Part shown: positions 25,072-33,856 of the stretch, piece after piece
How positions within the stretch are numbered: position 1 is the stretch's first letter
Layout: each line of letters opens with the position of its first letter
Assembly (NCBI GenBank): GCA_963815495.1
Contig: CAWFGW010000007.1
Location: forward strand, 519,145 to 583,144
Source: CAWFGW01 sp963815495
GTDB lineage: Bacteria; Bacteroidota; Bacteroidia; Cytophagales; JAAEPT01
Reading direction: 5' to 3'
DNA length: 64,000 nucleotides
The notes under the pieces: generated by a model
What the model saw: the letters and a program-made list of their open reading frames with translations, nothing else
What the model was told of the DNA's origin: nothing
Databases searched by the model: none
Translations under genes and position numbers: made by a program

Positions 25072-26010
25072 ATGCATAGACGACACTTCCTCAAAAAAAC
25101 AGGACTTGCCCTAGGAGCTTTAAGTATTACTTCTCCACTTTATTCCTATGTTACTTCTCCCACTTCTTTTGATTTTAACATCTCGTTAGCACAGTGGTCG
25201 TTACACAAGGCATTTTTTAACAAAGAAATTGACCCGGTAGATTTTCCTGTCATTGCTAAAATGAAGTATGAAATCAGCGGAGTGGAGTATGTAAATCAGT
25301 TTTTTGCGGATAAAGCAGAAGACAGCACTTTTTTAAAGGAATTAAATAAACGAGCAGCGGATAATGCAGTCCAAAACGTCTTAATAATGGTTGATAACGA
25401 AGGCCATTTAGCTGCAAACAATGATGCTGAAAGACTTAAAGCTGTAGAGAATCATTTCAAATGGGTTACCGCTGCCAAAACATTAGGGTGTCATTCAATT
25501 CGAGTAAACCTGCATGGTGATGGAAATGCAGAAGAATGGAAACAAGCTTCTATTGACGGACTTGGTCGTCTTACTGAATTTGCAGCCAACCATAAAATGA
25601 ATGTCATTGTTGAAAACCACGGACAACACTCTTCCAACGGTGGCTGGGTGGCTGAAATAATTAAAGAGGTCAACAACCCATTTTGTGGCACACTACCTGA
25701 TTTCGGGAATTTCTGTGTAAAAAGAAGAGATGGTGATTTGTGGGAATCGCCCTGTGTAGAACATTATAATAAATATAAAGGGGTGGAAGAAATGCTGCCT
25801 TACGCTAAAGGAATTAGCGCAAAAACATTTCAATTTGATGAAAAGGGAAACGAAACGACCATTGACTTTTTAAGGCTATTTAAATTAATAAAAAAATCTG
25901 GCTACAATGGTTTTGTAGGTATTGAGTATGAAGGAAATCAATTAAGTGAAGATCAAGGGATACGTCAAACAAAAAAGCTTCTAGAGCAAGTACGAGAAAC
26001 GCTTAGATAA
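25072..26010 (+). CDS. Sugar phosphate isomerase/epimerase-like TIM-barrel protein with Tat-type signal
   Basis: This 312-residue protein starts with RRHFLKKTGLALGALSIT, a twin-arginine leader in the RRxFLK form, so export in folded state is likely. The body matches AP-endonuclease-2/xylose-isomerase-like barrels: metal-binding style segments include VENHGQHSSNGGW (about 184), LPDFGNF (about 212) and a terminal GFVGIEYEG strand. Such proteins act on sugars or cyclitols in many Bacteroidota polysaccharide pathways. The substrate is not evident. It lies 19 bases upstream of a membrane-protein gene, probably co-transcribed. Confidence 0.82.
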   Translation: MHRRHFLKKTGLALGALSITSPLYSYVTSPTSFDFNISLAQWSLHKAFFNKEIDPVDFPVIAKMKYEISGVEYVNQFFADKAEDSTFLKELNKRAADNAVQNVLIMVDNEGHLAANNDAERLKAVENHFKWVTAAKTLGCHSIRVNLHGDGNAEEWKQASIDGLGRLTEFAANHKMNVIVENHGQHSSNGGWVAEIIKEVNNPFCGTLPDFGNFCVKRRDGDLWESPCVEHYNKYKGVEEMLPYAKGISAKTFQFDEKGNETTIDFLRLFKLIKKSGYNGFVGIEYEGNQLSEDQGIRQTKKLLEQVRETLR

Positions 26011-26029
26011 TATTATTTTTATTTCAAGT

Positions 26030-27538
26030 TTGAAACACCTACGAAATTTTAGCGCTCTTGTAGAATCAATTCCTTTTGGAGTTGCAATTTTTTGTATGTT
26101 ACTTTTTCAAAAAACTTCACCTGTTTTAAGTGGAGGAGAAGAACAATACCTTGCCTATGCAAAACAAGCAATGGATCCTGAATGGATTAAAAACTCCATT
26201 AGTTTAACCGAAAAACCTGGCTCCAGACTTGTATTTCAATGGATTGTGGGCACGTGCCTCCAGTATCTTAGTTTTGAAACATTTACTGTCGTTGCCAGAC
26301 TTTTTAACTACTTACTGTTCGCCATAGCACTCCATTCCCTCTTCAATAAATTAAAGCTCCCTAAACTGTGGACCTTATTCGCATTTCAAATTTACATATT
26401 AGGCAAACAAAGCTTTTTTGCTGGTGAATGGATTTTTGAAAGTTTCGAACCAAAAACCTTAGCTTATGTTTTTTTGTTTTTTTCACTCAACACATTAGTA
26501 GACCGAAAAATTATTCTTTCAGCATTCTTATTAGCGATTGGAACTTACTTTCATTTTTTAGTCACTGGCTGGTTTGTCATTTGTTTGAGTATATATTGGC
26601 TTTATAAAAAGGAATATCAACCGCTTATAAAATTCTTAATATCGTTCACACTACTCATCACACCTTTAGGTATTTACCTATATGAAACTATACTTAAAGA
26701 ATCTGCACATTTTATAGATGGCATTAATCTTAATTGGGCTTATTGCTATGGGAGACTTTATCACCATTTAGGCATTGCAATCAGTTGGGACTATTTTATT
26801 TCAAAACAGCTTTTAGGAATTATCACAGCTAGTGTCGTTTGTGTACTTATAATTCGGTTCAAGCATAAAATTAAAGAACTAGAGTTCTTTGCCTCTTTCA
26901 CGATTATTGCAATAACTCTATCTCTGTTTTTTGTGCTATTTGCCTTATATGATAGTTTTATCTTAAATCAATACGCTGCCTTTCCACTAAAGACGTACCC
27001 ATTTAGACCAATGGCATTAGCTCAATTTTTTACTTTTTTAATTCTTGCTTATTATTTAAATAAAAAAATTTTCTATCAGCACATAAAATATATAATTAGC
27101 ATTAGCTTAACATTAATTTTTATTTTACAAGGAATAAAAAATTATCAAGAGTACATCAACTCAGTGAACAGACTTGCACCTTTTAATCCTGTCGCTCAGT
27201 ATATAAAAAATAACACACCCCAAAACACACTTTTTCATTTAGAAATTTCTCACCATTATATTTCTGAAAGCTTCATTCGCAAAACAGAAAGAGACGCCAT
27301 GATTGTTTATAAATTCACCCCTGCTGAATCCACGAAAATGTATGAACGGTGTATTATTGCAGATGAACTAAAAGAAATGAACCAAAACAGGCTCTCTCCT
27401 ACACTTCTAAATAAAAAATACAACCTTGAATATATCATTAGTGACCATGCAATTTCACTGAAAAACACCAAACTTATTACTGATATTAATAATTATTATA
27501 TCTATCAAATTATAAACTCGCAGGTATCTAATTTTTAA
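26030..27538 (+). CDS. Polytopic membrane protein of unknown function
   Basis: The longest frame starts at a TTG (26030), which I keep because it retains the first hydrophobic helix; the next ATG (about 26096) would cut into it. The 502 residues contain about ten hydrophobic segments and a soluble C-terminal part. A loop with EWIFESFEPKTLAYV follows the third or fourth helix. The architecture is reminiscent of GT-C-type glycosyltransferases or related Bacteroidota membrane proteins, but I see no decisive motif and do not assign a function. Its last 11 bases overlap the convergent metalloprotease gene. Confidence 0.7.
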   Translation: MKHLRNFSALVESIPFGVAIFCMLLFQKTSPVLSGGEEQYLAYAKQAMDPEWIKNSISLTEKPGSRLVFQWIVGTCLQYLSFETFTVVARLFNYLLFAIALHSLFNKLKLPKLWTLFAFQIYILGKQSFFAGEWIFESFEPKTLAYVFLFFSLNTLVDRKIILSAFLLAIGTYFHFLVTGWFVICLSIYWLYKKEYQPLIKFLISFTLLITPLGIYLYETILKESAHFIDGINLNWAYCYGRLYHHLGIAISWDYFISKQLLGIITASVVCVLIIRFKHKIKELEFFASFTIIAITLSLFFVLFALYDSFILNQYAAFPLKTYPFRPMALAQFFTFLILAYYLNKKIFYQHIKYIISISLTLIFILQGIKNYQEYINSVNRLAPFNPVAQYIKNNTPQNTLFHLEISHHYISESFIRKTERDAMIVYKFTPAESTKMYERCIIADELKEMNQNRLSPTLLNKKYNLEYIISDHAISLKNTKLITDINNYYIYQIINSQVSNF

Positions 27539-29609
27539 TTAAGCGAATTACTCTTTCACTGGTTTGATTAAAAAGTTTTATAAAAAAAACACCCGGTTTA
27601 AGCTCTTGAATATCAATACGATTATCGCCCGATAACAATTTTTCAGGTTTAGAGATTGAACCATCACTATTGATTAATTCGAATTGCGTGTATTTATTTT
27701 CATAATTAGTAACAATTAAGTAATCGGTAAATGGGTTAGGATAAACACTAATATTGTTATAATCAGAATCAATAGAGGCAGTTACCAAGCAATCCTCACA
27801 AGTGTCAAGGGTAATATTTTCAACTTTTAGTCCTCGATTATTTATTTCGTATCGAATATTATGCACTCCTTTGTCTAATTCGCAAATAGCTGACACATAC
27901 TTTTGATGGTCATTTCTCACCATTTTTTCATCATCCACCCATATCTCAAAATCTTCCGATGAATGATTGTTAGTGATTGTTTTAACGATATATTTTCCAT
28001 TATTAGTAATATTAACATCTAAATCAAACCAATCACCCTCACCTAAGTTAGCCAGATAAGTTTCCTTCACTTTGCCAATTACTCGACCATTAGAATCTAC
28101 TTCTTCTGATTTTATTTCGAAAGGGACATTCCAAACACTGCCTTCATGTGGCATTAAGGTATAATGATAAGTTGGTATAAATCCACTAATGGAATATTTA
28201 CCCAAAGAACCGTAATCAGAAAATCCAGTTTTACGGTCTGGATCACCAACTCCTTCCACAGATAAAAAATAACCATCCGCTTTTAATTGAATAGAAACTG
28301 AGTTAGTGTCATTTAAAGTCAGTATTTCACTCTGATTTGTAGCATCTGTAAGTACAGCCTTAAACTTTAAATTAGAATGGTTAGAAGTGGTAATTGACAA
28401 CTCAACTTGACCTCCAGAAGTTTCGAAATAAAAAACATCTATATCCTTAGCCTCATTTATAAGCCCAATATTAGAACCTAATAATAATTCTCCAGTATTA
28501 TTAATTTGTAAAGGCGAACTATGATTAAAATCATCCGAGTGATCATCTGGAACCATGCCTAGCCCCAAGTACTCGCGGGCCATTCTCTCAACATCGAGTT
28601 CTTTATTGTTTGCAAAGCTGTAGTCTCCATTACTCCATTGGGTGTATTTTTTACCATAAGATTTACCCATAATAGGAGCCCAATCGCCATTACCTCTATA
28701 ATAATCGACTCCATATTGTCCATCATGACTTAAACCTAGGGTGTGTCCAATTTCATGAGAAATTACTTCCCCCGTATTTGCAGGCCAGTCGATAAATGCC
28801 CAACATGGTGTATCATCATTCCAGCCAAAAGAATTCACATAGGCAATGCCACCGCTTTGAGAATCAATTGTGTTCGTAGGAGTAACTATACATCGCATTC
28901 GTTTGTTTTGCGGATATTTTAAAAATTCTTTTTCATCTGTAGTAATATTGAGGTTTATTGGAGCAAAATCCTCACTAACTATTTCCCAAATTGTAGTTAT
29001 TTCTTCCTCAGAAAAGTCAAACCGTGCTGCTTTAATTACGCCTCCATTTCCCCAACGTGTTCCTGATACGATTTCTCCATCAAAATCTAGTAGTACCACA
29101 CCATTTGCACCTAAATAACTGTTTAATAGAGGAACATTGAACGGTAGCTCTCCTCGTTTTCTAACAGACCTTTTTCTCTCTGGAATCTGGTTATAACCAT
29201 ACTCAGTACAGATAATTTTATCCTTAGTGGTTTGTTCAACATACACACTCCCATTAGTTGAAAAATATCGATAAGCCGTAACCGAATTATCTAAACACAC
29301 ATGTCCCTCAACAGATTTATTCTTGATTGAAATAAAAAAAGAGGACTCTTTATCATCGTTTATATTACCCGATATTATGAGATTTTCCTCATCTTGTTTG
29401 GCATAAGATACTTCGCCCTTTAAGGATAAAGTACTTGTCAATTCTAATTCAACTAAAGACTTGGTCTTTTTGGGTCTATTAGAAATAGTAGTTTGAAGGG
29501 TTTTAAATTCTTCATCAAAACTTCCTACAAAAAACACTGGCGCCTGTGCCAACGAAAATTCTATAACACACACTTCAATAAGTGTTATTGCTTTAACTAA
29601 AAGATTCAT
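27528..29609 (-). CDS. Secreted zinc metalloprotease with type A T9SS sorting domain
   Basis: This 693-residue protein has an N-terminal hydrophobic leader and a metzincin-like active site HEIGHTLGLSHDG (about residues 284-296), where HExxHxxGxxH supplies three zinc ligands and the catalytic Glu. Downstream are beta-rich segments resembling pre-peptidase C-terminal or jelly-roll domains (DIDVFYFETSGGQVELS, about 390-480). The last 75 residues (VYPNPFTDYLIV, then a beta-sandwich ending RVIRLIKN) form a type A T9SS sorting domain. It is therefore an extracellular or surface-bound protease. It has its own upstream region with a candidate promoter and a palindrome. Confidence 0.9.
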   Translation of the reverse strand: MNLLVKAITLIEVCVIEFSLAQAPVFFVGSFDEEFKTLQTTISNRPKKTKSLVELELTSTLSLKGEVSYAKQDEENLIISGNINDDKESSFFISIKNKSVEGHVCLDNSVTAYRYFSTNGSVYVEQTTKDKIICTEYGYNQIPERKRSVRKRGELPFNVPLLNSYLGANGVVLLDFDGEIVSGTRWGNGGVIKAARFDFSEEEITTIWEIVSEDFAPINLNITTDEKEFLKYPQNKRMRCIVTPTNTIDSQSGGIAYVNSFGWNDDTPCWAFIDWPANTGEVISHEIGHTLGLSHDGQYGVDYYRGNGDWAPIMGKSYGKKYTQWSNGDYSFANNKELDVERMAREYLGLGMVPDDHSDDFNHSSPLQINNTGELLLGSNIGLINEAKDIDVFYFETSGGQVELSITTSNHSNLKFKAVLTDATNQSEILTLNDTNSVSIQLKADGYFLSVEGVGDPDRKTGFSDYGSLGKYSISGFIPTYHYTLMPHEGSVWNVPFEIKSEEVDSNGRVIGKVKETYLANLGEGDWFDLDVNITNNGKYIVKTITNNHSSEDFEIWVDDEKMVRNDHQKYVSAICELDKGVHNIRYEINNRGLKVENITLDTCEDCLVTASIDSDYNNISVYPNPFTDYLIVTNYENKYTQFELINSDGSISKPEKLLSGDNRIDIQELKPGVFFIKLFNQTSERVIRLIKN

Positions 29610-29658
29610 ACTGGTTGTGTTTCGGGTTAGCTATAAAAACAAATAATTAAGCTATTCT

Positions 29659-29678
29659 CTTTGATATCATCAAAGTTA
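29659..29678 (-). promoter_or_regulatory. Candidate -7 box overlapped by a perfect 7-3-7 palindrome, metalloprotease gene
   Basis: On the minus strand TAACTTTG (29678-29671) matches the TAnnTTTG box, about 60 bases ahead of the ATG at 29609. The sequence CTTTGAT-gat-ATCAAAG (29675-29659) is a perfect palindrome that begins inside this box and covers the expected transcription start, the usual place for a repressor operator. A convincing -33 TTTG is not visible at the right distance, so the promoter call is tentative. Confidence 0.4.
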
Positions 29679-29740
29679 AATCAAAAAATAATGTAGGGAA
29701 ATTTAAAGTATTATTTTTTTATATAAAAAACAAAAATCAT

Positions 29741-29783
29741 AAAAAAAACCCCTTAGTGATTTCTATCAACAAGAGGTTTTTTT
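29741..29783 (-). terminator. Rho-independent terminator of the DEAD-box helicase gene
   Basis: On the minus strand, 20 bases after the helicase stop codon, AAAAAAACCTCTT pairs with AAGGGGTTTTTTT (one C-A mismatch) around a loop that contains a second short stem, and the right arm ends in a run of T. It sits between two minus-strand genes and separates the helicase from the metalloprotease. Confidence 0.65.
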
Positions 29784-29802
29784 CGATTAACAGAAAAAAA
29801 AT

Positions 29803-31569
29803 CTATTCGTCTTTGTTTTCGCGATTTACTTTTAGTGCACGTCCATTTACTTCAACACCTTCAAAAAACGCATCAATACCTTTACTTTTTGATTTTTCAA
29901 CTTCGAAATACGAGTGTTTTTTATCTAAATCAATATCTCCAATACTCCGTTTATCTAATCCTGATTGTTCACACACGAAATCTAAAATATCTAGTTTTCT
30001 TACACCATCAATTTTACCCACATTGATAAAGAATCGATCAAAACCTTTAGAAGACCGAGGTGATTTTTCTCTCGAATCTTTATCTCTTGGTTGTCTTTCT
30101 CTCCGTTCAGCTCTATCAAATCGAGTTCCTTCTTCTCTTTTTACTCTACGATCCCCTCTATCAGAAGAACCTCTTTCACGTCCCTCACCTCTTCGTGATT
30201 TCCGATCATCTCTTCCACCTCTGTCGTCTCTTGAATTTGAACCTCTTTCTCTTTCTTCACTTTCTTTAGGTTCTTTAGCAAAAAACCCAAACCGAGTTAA
30301 CTCTGCACTTATTAGTTTTGAAATCAATTCTTCTTTTGAAAGGTTTTCCAGCAATTGGCTTACTTCGTTGGATAAATCAGAAGGCACTGTTAATTGTTCA
30401 GCCTCAGTCAAGGCTTTGATAGACTCCAACGTTTTTGATTTCGCCACATCTTTTCTACCTGGCAAGGTAATTTCTTCAAATTCAATATTGAGGTTCCGCT
30501 CAAGAAATTTAATTTTTCGTTGGTCACTTCTTCGTAAAAATAGAATGGACACCCCTTTTTTACCTGCTCTGGCTGTACGTCCACTTCGGTGAGTATAATA
30601 CTCTAAATCATCTGGTATATTAAAATGAAAAACATGTGTTAAATCATTTACGTCAATACCACGAGCTGCCACATCGGTAGCGACTAATACATCTAACTTA
30701 TGGCTCTTGAATTTTTTCATCACCTGCTCACGAGCAGCTTGTGATAAATCACCATTGATAGCATCCACTGAACAACCTTCAGCACGAAGGTCATCACTCA
30801 ATTCTTTAGTCTCAATTTTAGTTTTACAGAAAACAATTCCTCTTACGTTATCATGTACATCCATGTAATGCTTTAAAGAATCTCTTTTTGAACGGCCAGC
30901 CAACAAATATTGATGTTCTATATTCTTGTTTACTGCTTGTTTACCGCCAATAGTAATTTCCTCGGGCTGATCCATGTATTGCTCTACAATTTTTCGGATT
31001 CCTTTGGACATCGTGGCTGAAAACAACCATGTTTTTTTAGTTGAAGGTGTATGTGTTAAAATTTCGTCAATATCTTCACGAAATCCCATATTCAACATTT
31101 CATCTGCTTCGTCAAGAACTACTCGTTCGATGGTATCAAAGGAAAGTGCTTTTCTGTTTAGCAAGTCGATTAAACGACCTGGAGTGGCTACAACTACATG
31201 TACACCTCGTTTTAAAGCTTTCATTTGAGGCATTATGTTAGCACCTCCATAAACAGCTTCGACATAAAGTCCTTTTCTGTATTTAGAAAATTTTAAAAGT
31301 TGGTCAGTAATTTGAAGACATAACTCTCGCGTTGGAGCTAGTACTACTGCTTGAATATTTCTATTATTGAGATTTACTTGATTAAGTAATGGCAAACCAA
31401 AAGCCGCTGTTTTACCCGTACCTGTTTGGGCAAGTCCGATAAAGTCTGTATTGTTGTTTAAAAGAATTGGAATTGCTTTCTGTTGAATTTCAGAAGGTTC
31501 ATCAATACCCAACTCGGGAAGGACTTTCAATATTTCTTCCGAAAGTCCAAGTTCTGAGAATGTTGTCAA
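29803..31569 (-). CDS. DEAD-box RNA helicase with DbpA-type RNA-binding domain
   Basis: This 588-residue protein carries the full helicase set: AQTGTGKT (motif I, about 45-52), APTREL, TPGR, LDEADEML (motif II), FSATMS (motif III), ARGIDV and HRSGRTARAG (motif VI). A highly charged Arg/Asp/Glu/Ser-rich linker (about 425-510) follows, then a DbpA-like RNA-recognition domain (RFFINVGKIDGV to NGRALKVN, about 512-585). It unwinds RNA and probably acts in ribosome assembly or cold adaptation, as for CsdA/DeaD relatives. The start codon appears to be TTG at 31569. The low-complexity linker makes a long open frame on the opposite strand that I regard as spurious. Confidence 0.92.
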   Translation of the reverse strand: MTTFSELGLSEEILKVLPELGIDEPSEIQQKAIPILLNNNTDFIGLAQTGTGKTAAFGLPLLNQVNLNNRNIQAVVLAPTRELCLQITDQLLKFSKYRKGLYVEAVYGGANIMPQMKALKRGVHVVVATPGRLIDLLNRKALSFDTIERVVLDEADEMLNMGFREDIDEILTHTPSTKKTWLFSATMSKGIRKIVEQYMDQPEEITIGGKQAVNKNIEHQYLLAGRSKRDSLKHYMDVHDNVRGIVFCKTKIETKELSDDLRAEGCSVDAINGDLSQAAREQVMKKFKSHKLDVLVATDVAARGIDVNDLTHVFHFNIPDDLEYYTHRSGRTARAGKKGVSILFLRRSDQRKIKFLERNLNIEFEEITLPGRKDVAKSKTLESIKALTEAEQLTVPSDLSNEVSQLLENLSKEELISKLISAELTRFGFFAKEPKESEERERGSNSRDDRGGRDDRKSRRGEGRERGSSDRGDRRVKREEGTRFDRAERRERQPRDKDSREKSPRSSKGFDRFFINVGKIDGVRKLDILDFVCEQSGLDKRSIGDIDLDKKHSYFEVEKSKSKGIDAFFEGVEVNGRALKVNRENKDE

Positions 31570-31593
31570 TTGTATTATTATTTTTTTGAATTA

Positions 31594-31601
31594 CAAAGTT
31601 A
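31594..31601 (-). promoter_or_regulatory. Candidate -7 promoter box for the DEAD-box helicase gene
   Basis: On the minus strand TAACTTTG (31601-31594) fits the Bacteroidota TAnnTTTG element and lies 25 bases upstream of the TTG start at 31569. No clear TTTG is found at the -33 position. Confidence 0.4.
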
Positions 31602-31744
31602 GTGTAATAAATCGGCTTTATTAAGTGATTTGAAAGAGTATTAAACGCAGCTGAACGAATATATAAAAATGATTACACACAAGAGTTACCGCTTAAAAAC
31701 AAAAATACGTCTTTAAACTGTAATTAAAGACAGTTATATTGACT

Positions 31745-31900
31745 CACCTGACCATGACTCTAGCACTATAACCAGTTGATTTGTAACTCTCAAGCATAAC
31801 AACTTCATTATATATGATTCTGTAAGTGGGACTAGTTATTTTCTGAATTCATGTTCCCAAATCGCTTATTGGGGTCGCAATATCAAGTATATCATTGTAA
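31745..31900 (-). pseudogene. Decayed tRNA fragment plus conserved upstream element (copy A)
   Basis: Bases 31745-31779 align without gaps to the D-arm and anticodon-arm part of the tRNA at 37211-37284 (26 of 35 identical by my count); the CAU anticodon survives, but the T-arm and acceptor 3' side are gone. The upstream side continues to align through a decayed CCCGC-AAA-GCGGG hairpin and into a 45-base block (31856-31900) that matches 37353-37397 at 42 of 45 positions. This is therefore a degenerate second copy of the tRNA locus, in the same orientation, 5.5 kb away. Confidence 0.7.
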
Positions 31901-32458
31901 GTAATAAGTTAACGGTCAATTCTAGTTAAGTTTTTACACCTTTTATCAAGCAACATAAAAAACTGATAAAGAAATACTTACATAGAGAAGTTTAAAAACA
32001 CATTTCATCCATAAGGCATCTGTCGACAATTAATTACTGAATTTAATCTCTTTAATTTAAAAACACCTTTAAGTAATTGTATTTTTACACGACAAAATGG
32101 TACAATGCAAACAATATAACATTAAACTCATTATTTTTTTTAGACTTTACTTGACATTTATTTTTTTCACAAATACTTTAATATCAGTTTTTGAATCAAC
32201 CCAACGACAGTTATGAGTAAATTAATTAAAACAATTTATTTTCTTTTTTCTCTCACAATAAGAAAGAAGTCACTATCAAAGTAAGGTAGAATAAAATGAG
32301 TATTTTGACTCATCATTATTTCAAAACATTTTTGTATAAAGCGCCACTTTCTAATGCCGTTTTATCTTTTCGAATTAAAAATAGCTAGACAAAAGACTGG
32401 TTAATATCATTCTACTCAAATGTCCTTGTGAAACATTTGTGATTTAAATAGTGTCTGA

Positions 32459-32496
32459 CTTGGAATTATTCTAGAAAGAAATTTTAGCATTCCAAG
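32459..32496. repeat. Perfect 8-bp inverted repeat, loop 22
   Basis: CTTGGAAT at 32459-32466 and ATTCCAAG at 32489-32496 are exact reverse complements. It could be a hairpin in a leader transcript or a spaced operator upstream of the operon; nothing in the sequence decides between these. Confidence 0.5.
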
Positions 32497-32534
32497 AACG
32501 AAATGAATTTGATAAACTTAGCTTTTTAAAGTCT

Positions 32535-32556
32535 AACTATAAAGTCGGTTATAGTT
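32535..32556. repeat. Perfect 8-bp hairpin with six-base loop
   Basis: AACTATAA (32535-32542) and TTATAGTT (32549-32556) enclose AGTCGG. On the plus strand it is followed by a T-rich run (CAACTTAATTTTT), so a weak terminator or a leader hairpin about 220 bases upstream of the operon start is possible. Confidence 0.45.
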
Positions 32557-32602
32557 CAACTTAATTTTTAAACAGATATGACAGTTAAAAATAAATTCTT
32601 TG

Positions 32603-32639
32603 AAAAACCCACCTCTCGAATAATTAATGGAAGGGTTTT
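32603..32639 (+). terminator. Possible terminator or attenuator hairpin in the operon leader
   Basis: AAAACCC (32604-32610) pairs with GGGTTTT (32633-32639) around a 22-base loop, 140 bases before the methyltransferase start. The downstream run is AT-rich but not a clean T tract, so strength is uncertain. A hairpin at this place could attenuate the operon or end an upstream transcript. Confidence 0.4.
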
Positions 32640-32778
32640 AAAAATTATTTCATTCTAGTTTTATTTTAGTCTTTACTTTAACCCAACCCTTTTATACTCA
32701 AAATAGAACATTTATCAGTACGTTTTAATGACATTTTAATACCCTTTTATATTAACTAACTTTTAAACTTAATTAAAC

Positions 32779-33837
32779 ATGAAAAACCAATCACTAATTG
32801 AACAAGTCACATCCACTTACACAGAAGCGGCAATAAGTAAAATTGACAACTTGTGTTGCCCTACTAGTTATAACGGAGAATTACTCAAGGATTTACCAAA
32901 AGAAATTTTGGAAAAAGATTATGGTTGTGGAGACCCCTCTCAATATGTCAAAGAAGGAGATTTCGTGCTTGATTTGGGGTCAGGCGTTGGGAAAATGTGT
33001 TACATGATAGCCAAAATAGTTGGTTCTAATGGTAAAGTTACAGGCATAGACATAAATAATGAAATGCTTACAGTGGCTCGAAAATACCAAGATCAATTAA
33101 ATAATAGAGAAAATGTTGCTAAAACAAATTTTGTGAAAGCTAGAATTCAAGATTTGAAAACAGACATTGAAAAATTAGAAGCAAAAATAAGAAACACAAA
33201 ATTTAAGGGTTTTGAAGATTTACAACAAGTAGAATCATATGCTAATGATTTGAAACAGGAACCTGCTATTCCCGACAATTCTTATGACTTAGTGATTTCC
33301 AATTGTGTATTAAATTTAGTAGACGAAGAGGAACGAAAATCTTTAATCAGTGAAATTTATCGCGTACTGAAGCCTGGTGGCAGGTTTGCAATTTCAGACA
33401 TTGTTAGTTCTCATTTTGTCCCAGACAGTATAAAATCGAAAGATAATTTATGGGGTGACTGCATTAGCGGAAGCTTTCAGGAGGAAGAACTTAGCAGAAT
33501 ATTTTCAAAGGAAGGGTTTGTTCATATAAATTATGAAACTTGGTCTAACTCCGCATGGAAAATTGTAGAAAACATTGAATTCAGATCGGTTACAATAACA
33601 GGCTACAAACCTATCAACACCAGCTGTGAAGATTGCCATTACCAAGTGATTTACAAAGGTCCGTTTAGCGAGTTAATAGATGATGCTGATCATCGTTACC
33701 CTAGAGGAAAACGCGTTGACCTTTGTGAAGAAACTTTTGAACATTTAAAACGCTTTGCTCCAAGTGATTTTGTATTTATTACTCCTGAAAAAAATGCTTA
33801 CCAAAACATAGTAGAAAACTGCTGCACTACTTGTTAA
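32779..33837 (+). CDS. arsM: ArsM-like SAM-dependent methyltransferase with Cys-rich C-terminal extension
   Basis: This 352-residue protein has the class I SAM-binding motif VLDLGSGVGKMCYMIAK (about 63-79). All four cysteines that mark arsenite methyltransferases are in matching contexts: NLCCPTS (Cys 26/27), DYGCGDP (Cys 50), ISNCVLNL (Cys 176) and WGDCISG (Cys 228). In ArsM the last three bind As(III). The bulk of the family methylates arsenite or organoarsenicals in the cytoplasm. A C-terminal extension carries SCEDC (283, 286), a YKGP...DDADHRYPRGKRVDLC segment (Cys 316) and a terminal CCTTC (348, 349, 352). It is the first gene of a four-gene operon, with a 19-base gap to the radical SAM gene. 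The fold and cysteine pattern are seen; arsenic as substrate is inferred from the family. Confidence 0.8.
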   Translation: MKNQSLIEQVTSTYTEAAISKIDNLCCPTSYNGELLKDLPKEILEKDYGCGDPSQYVKEGDFVLDLGSGVGKMCYMIAKIVGSNGKVTGIDINNEMLTVARKYQDQLNNRENVAKTNFVKARIQDLKTDIEKLEAKIRNTKFKGFEDLQQVESYANDLKQEPAIPDNSYDLVISNCVLNLVDEEERKSLISEIYRVLKPGGRFAISDIVSSHFVPDSIKSKDNLWGDCISGSFQEEELSRIFSKEGFVHINYETWSNSAWKIVENIEFRSVTITGYKPINTSCEDCHYQVIYKGPFSELIDDADHRYPRGKRVDLCEETFEHLKRFAPSDFVFITPEKNAYQNIVENCCTTC

Positions 33838-33856
33838 CCTTTTAAACACCACTAAA

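Larger units (their letters stand above)
31570..32778. other. 1.2-kb non-coding stretch between the helicase gene and the methyltransferase operon
   Basis: No reading frame of 60 codons or more exists here on either strand, and I found no convincing short gene. It holds a decayed tRNA-like sequence plus a conserved 45-base element (31745-31900) and several short inverted repeats: GTCTTTA/TAAAGAC at 31709-31731, ATGAGT/ACTCAT at 32296-32313 and three listed separately. It also contains the untranslated leader of the operon that starts at 32779. It is strongly AT-rich and looks like eroded or regulatory DNA. Confidence 0.6.

Noticed and set aside
29756..30592. Long plus-strand open frame (278 codons, Ser/Leu/Arg-rich) opposite the DEAD-box helicase gene
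   Set aside because: It is the antisense of the low-complexity Arg/Asp/Glu/Ser linker and RNA-binding part of the helicase. The composition explains the lack of stops, and no domain or start signal is visible.
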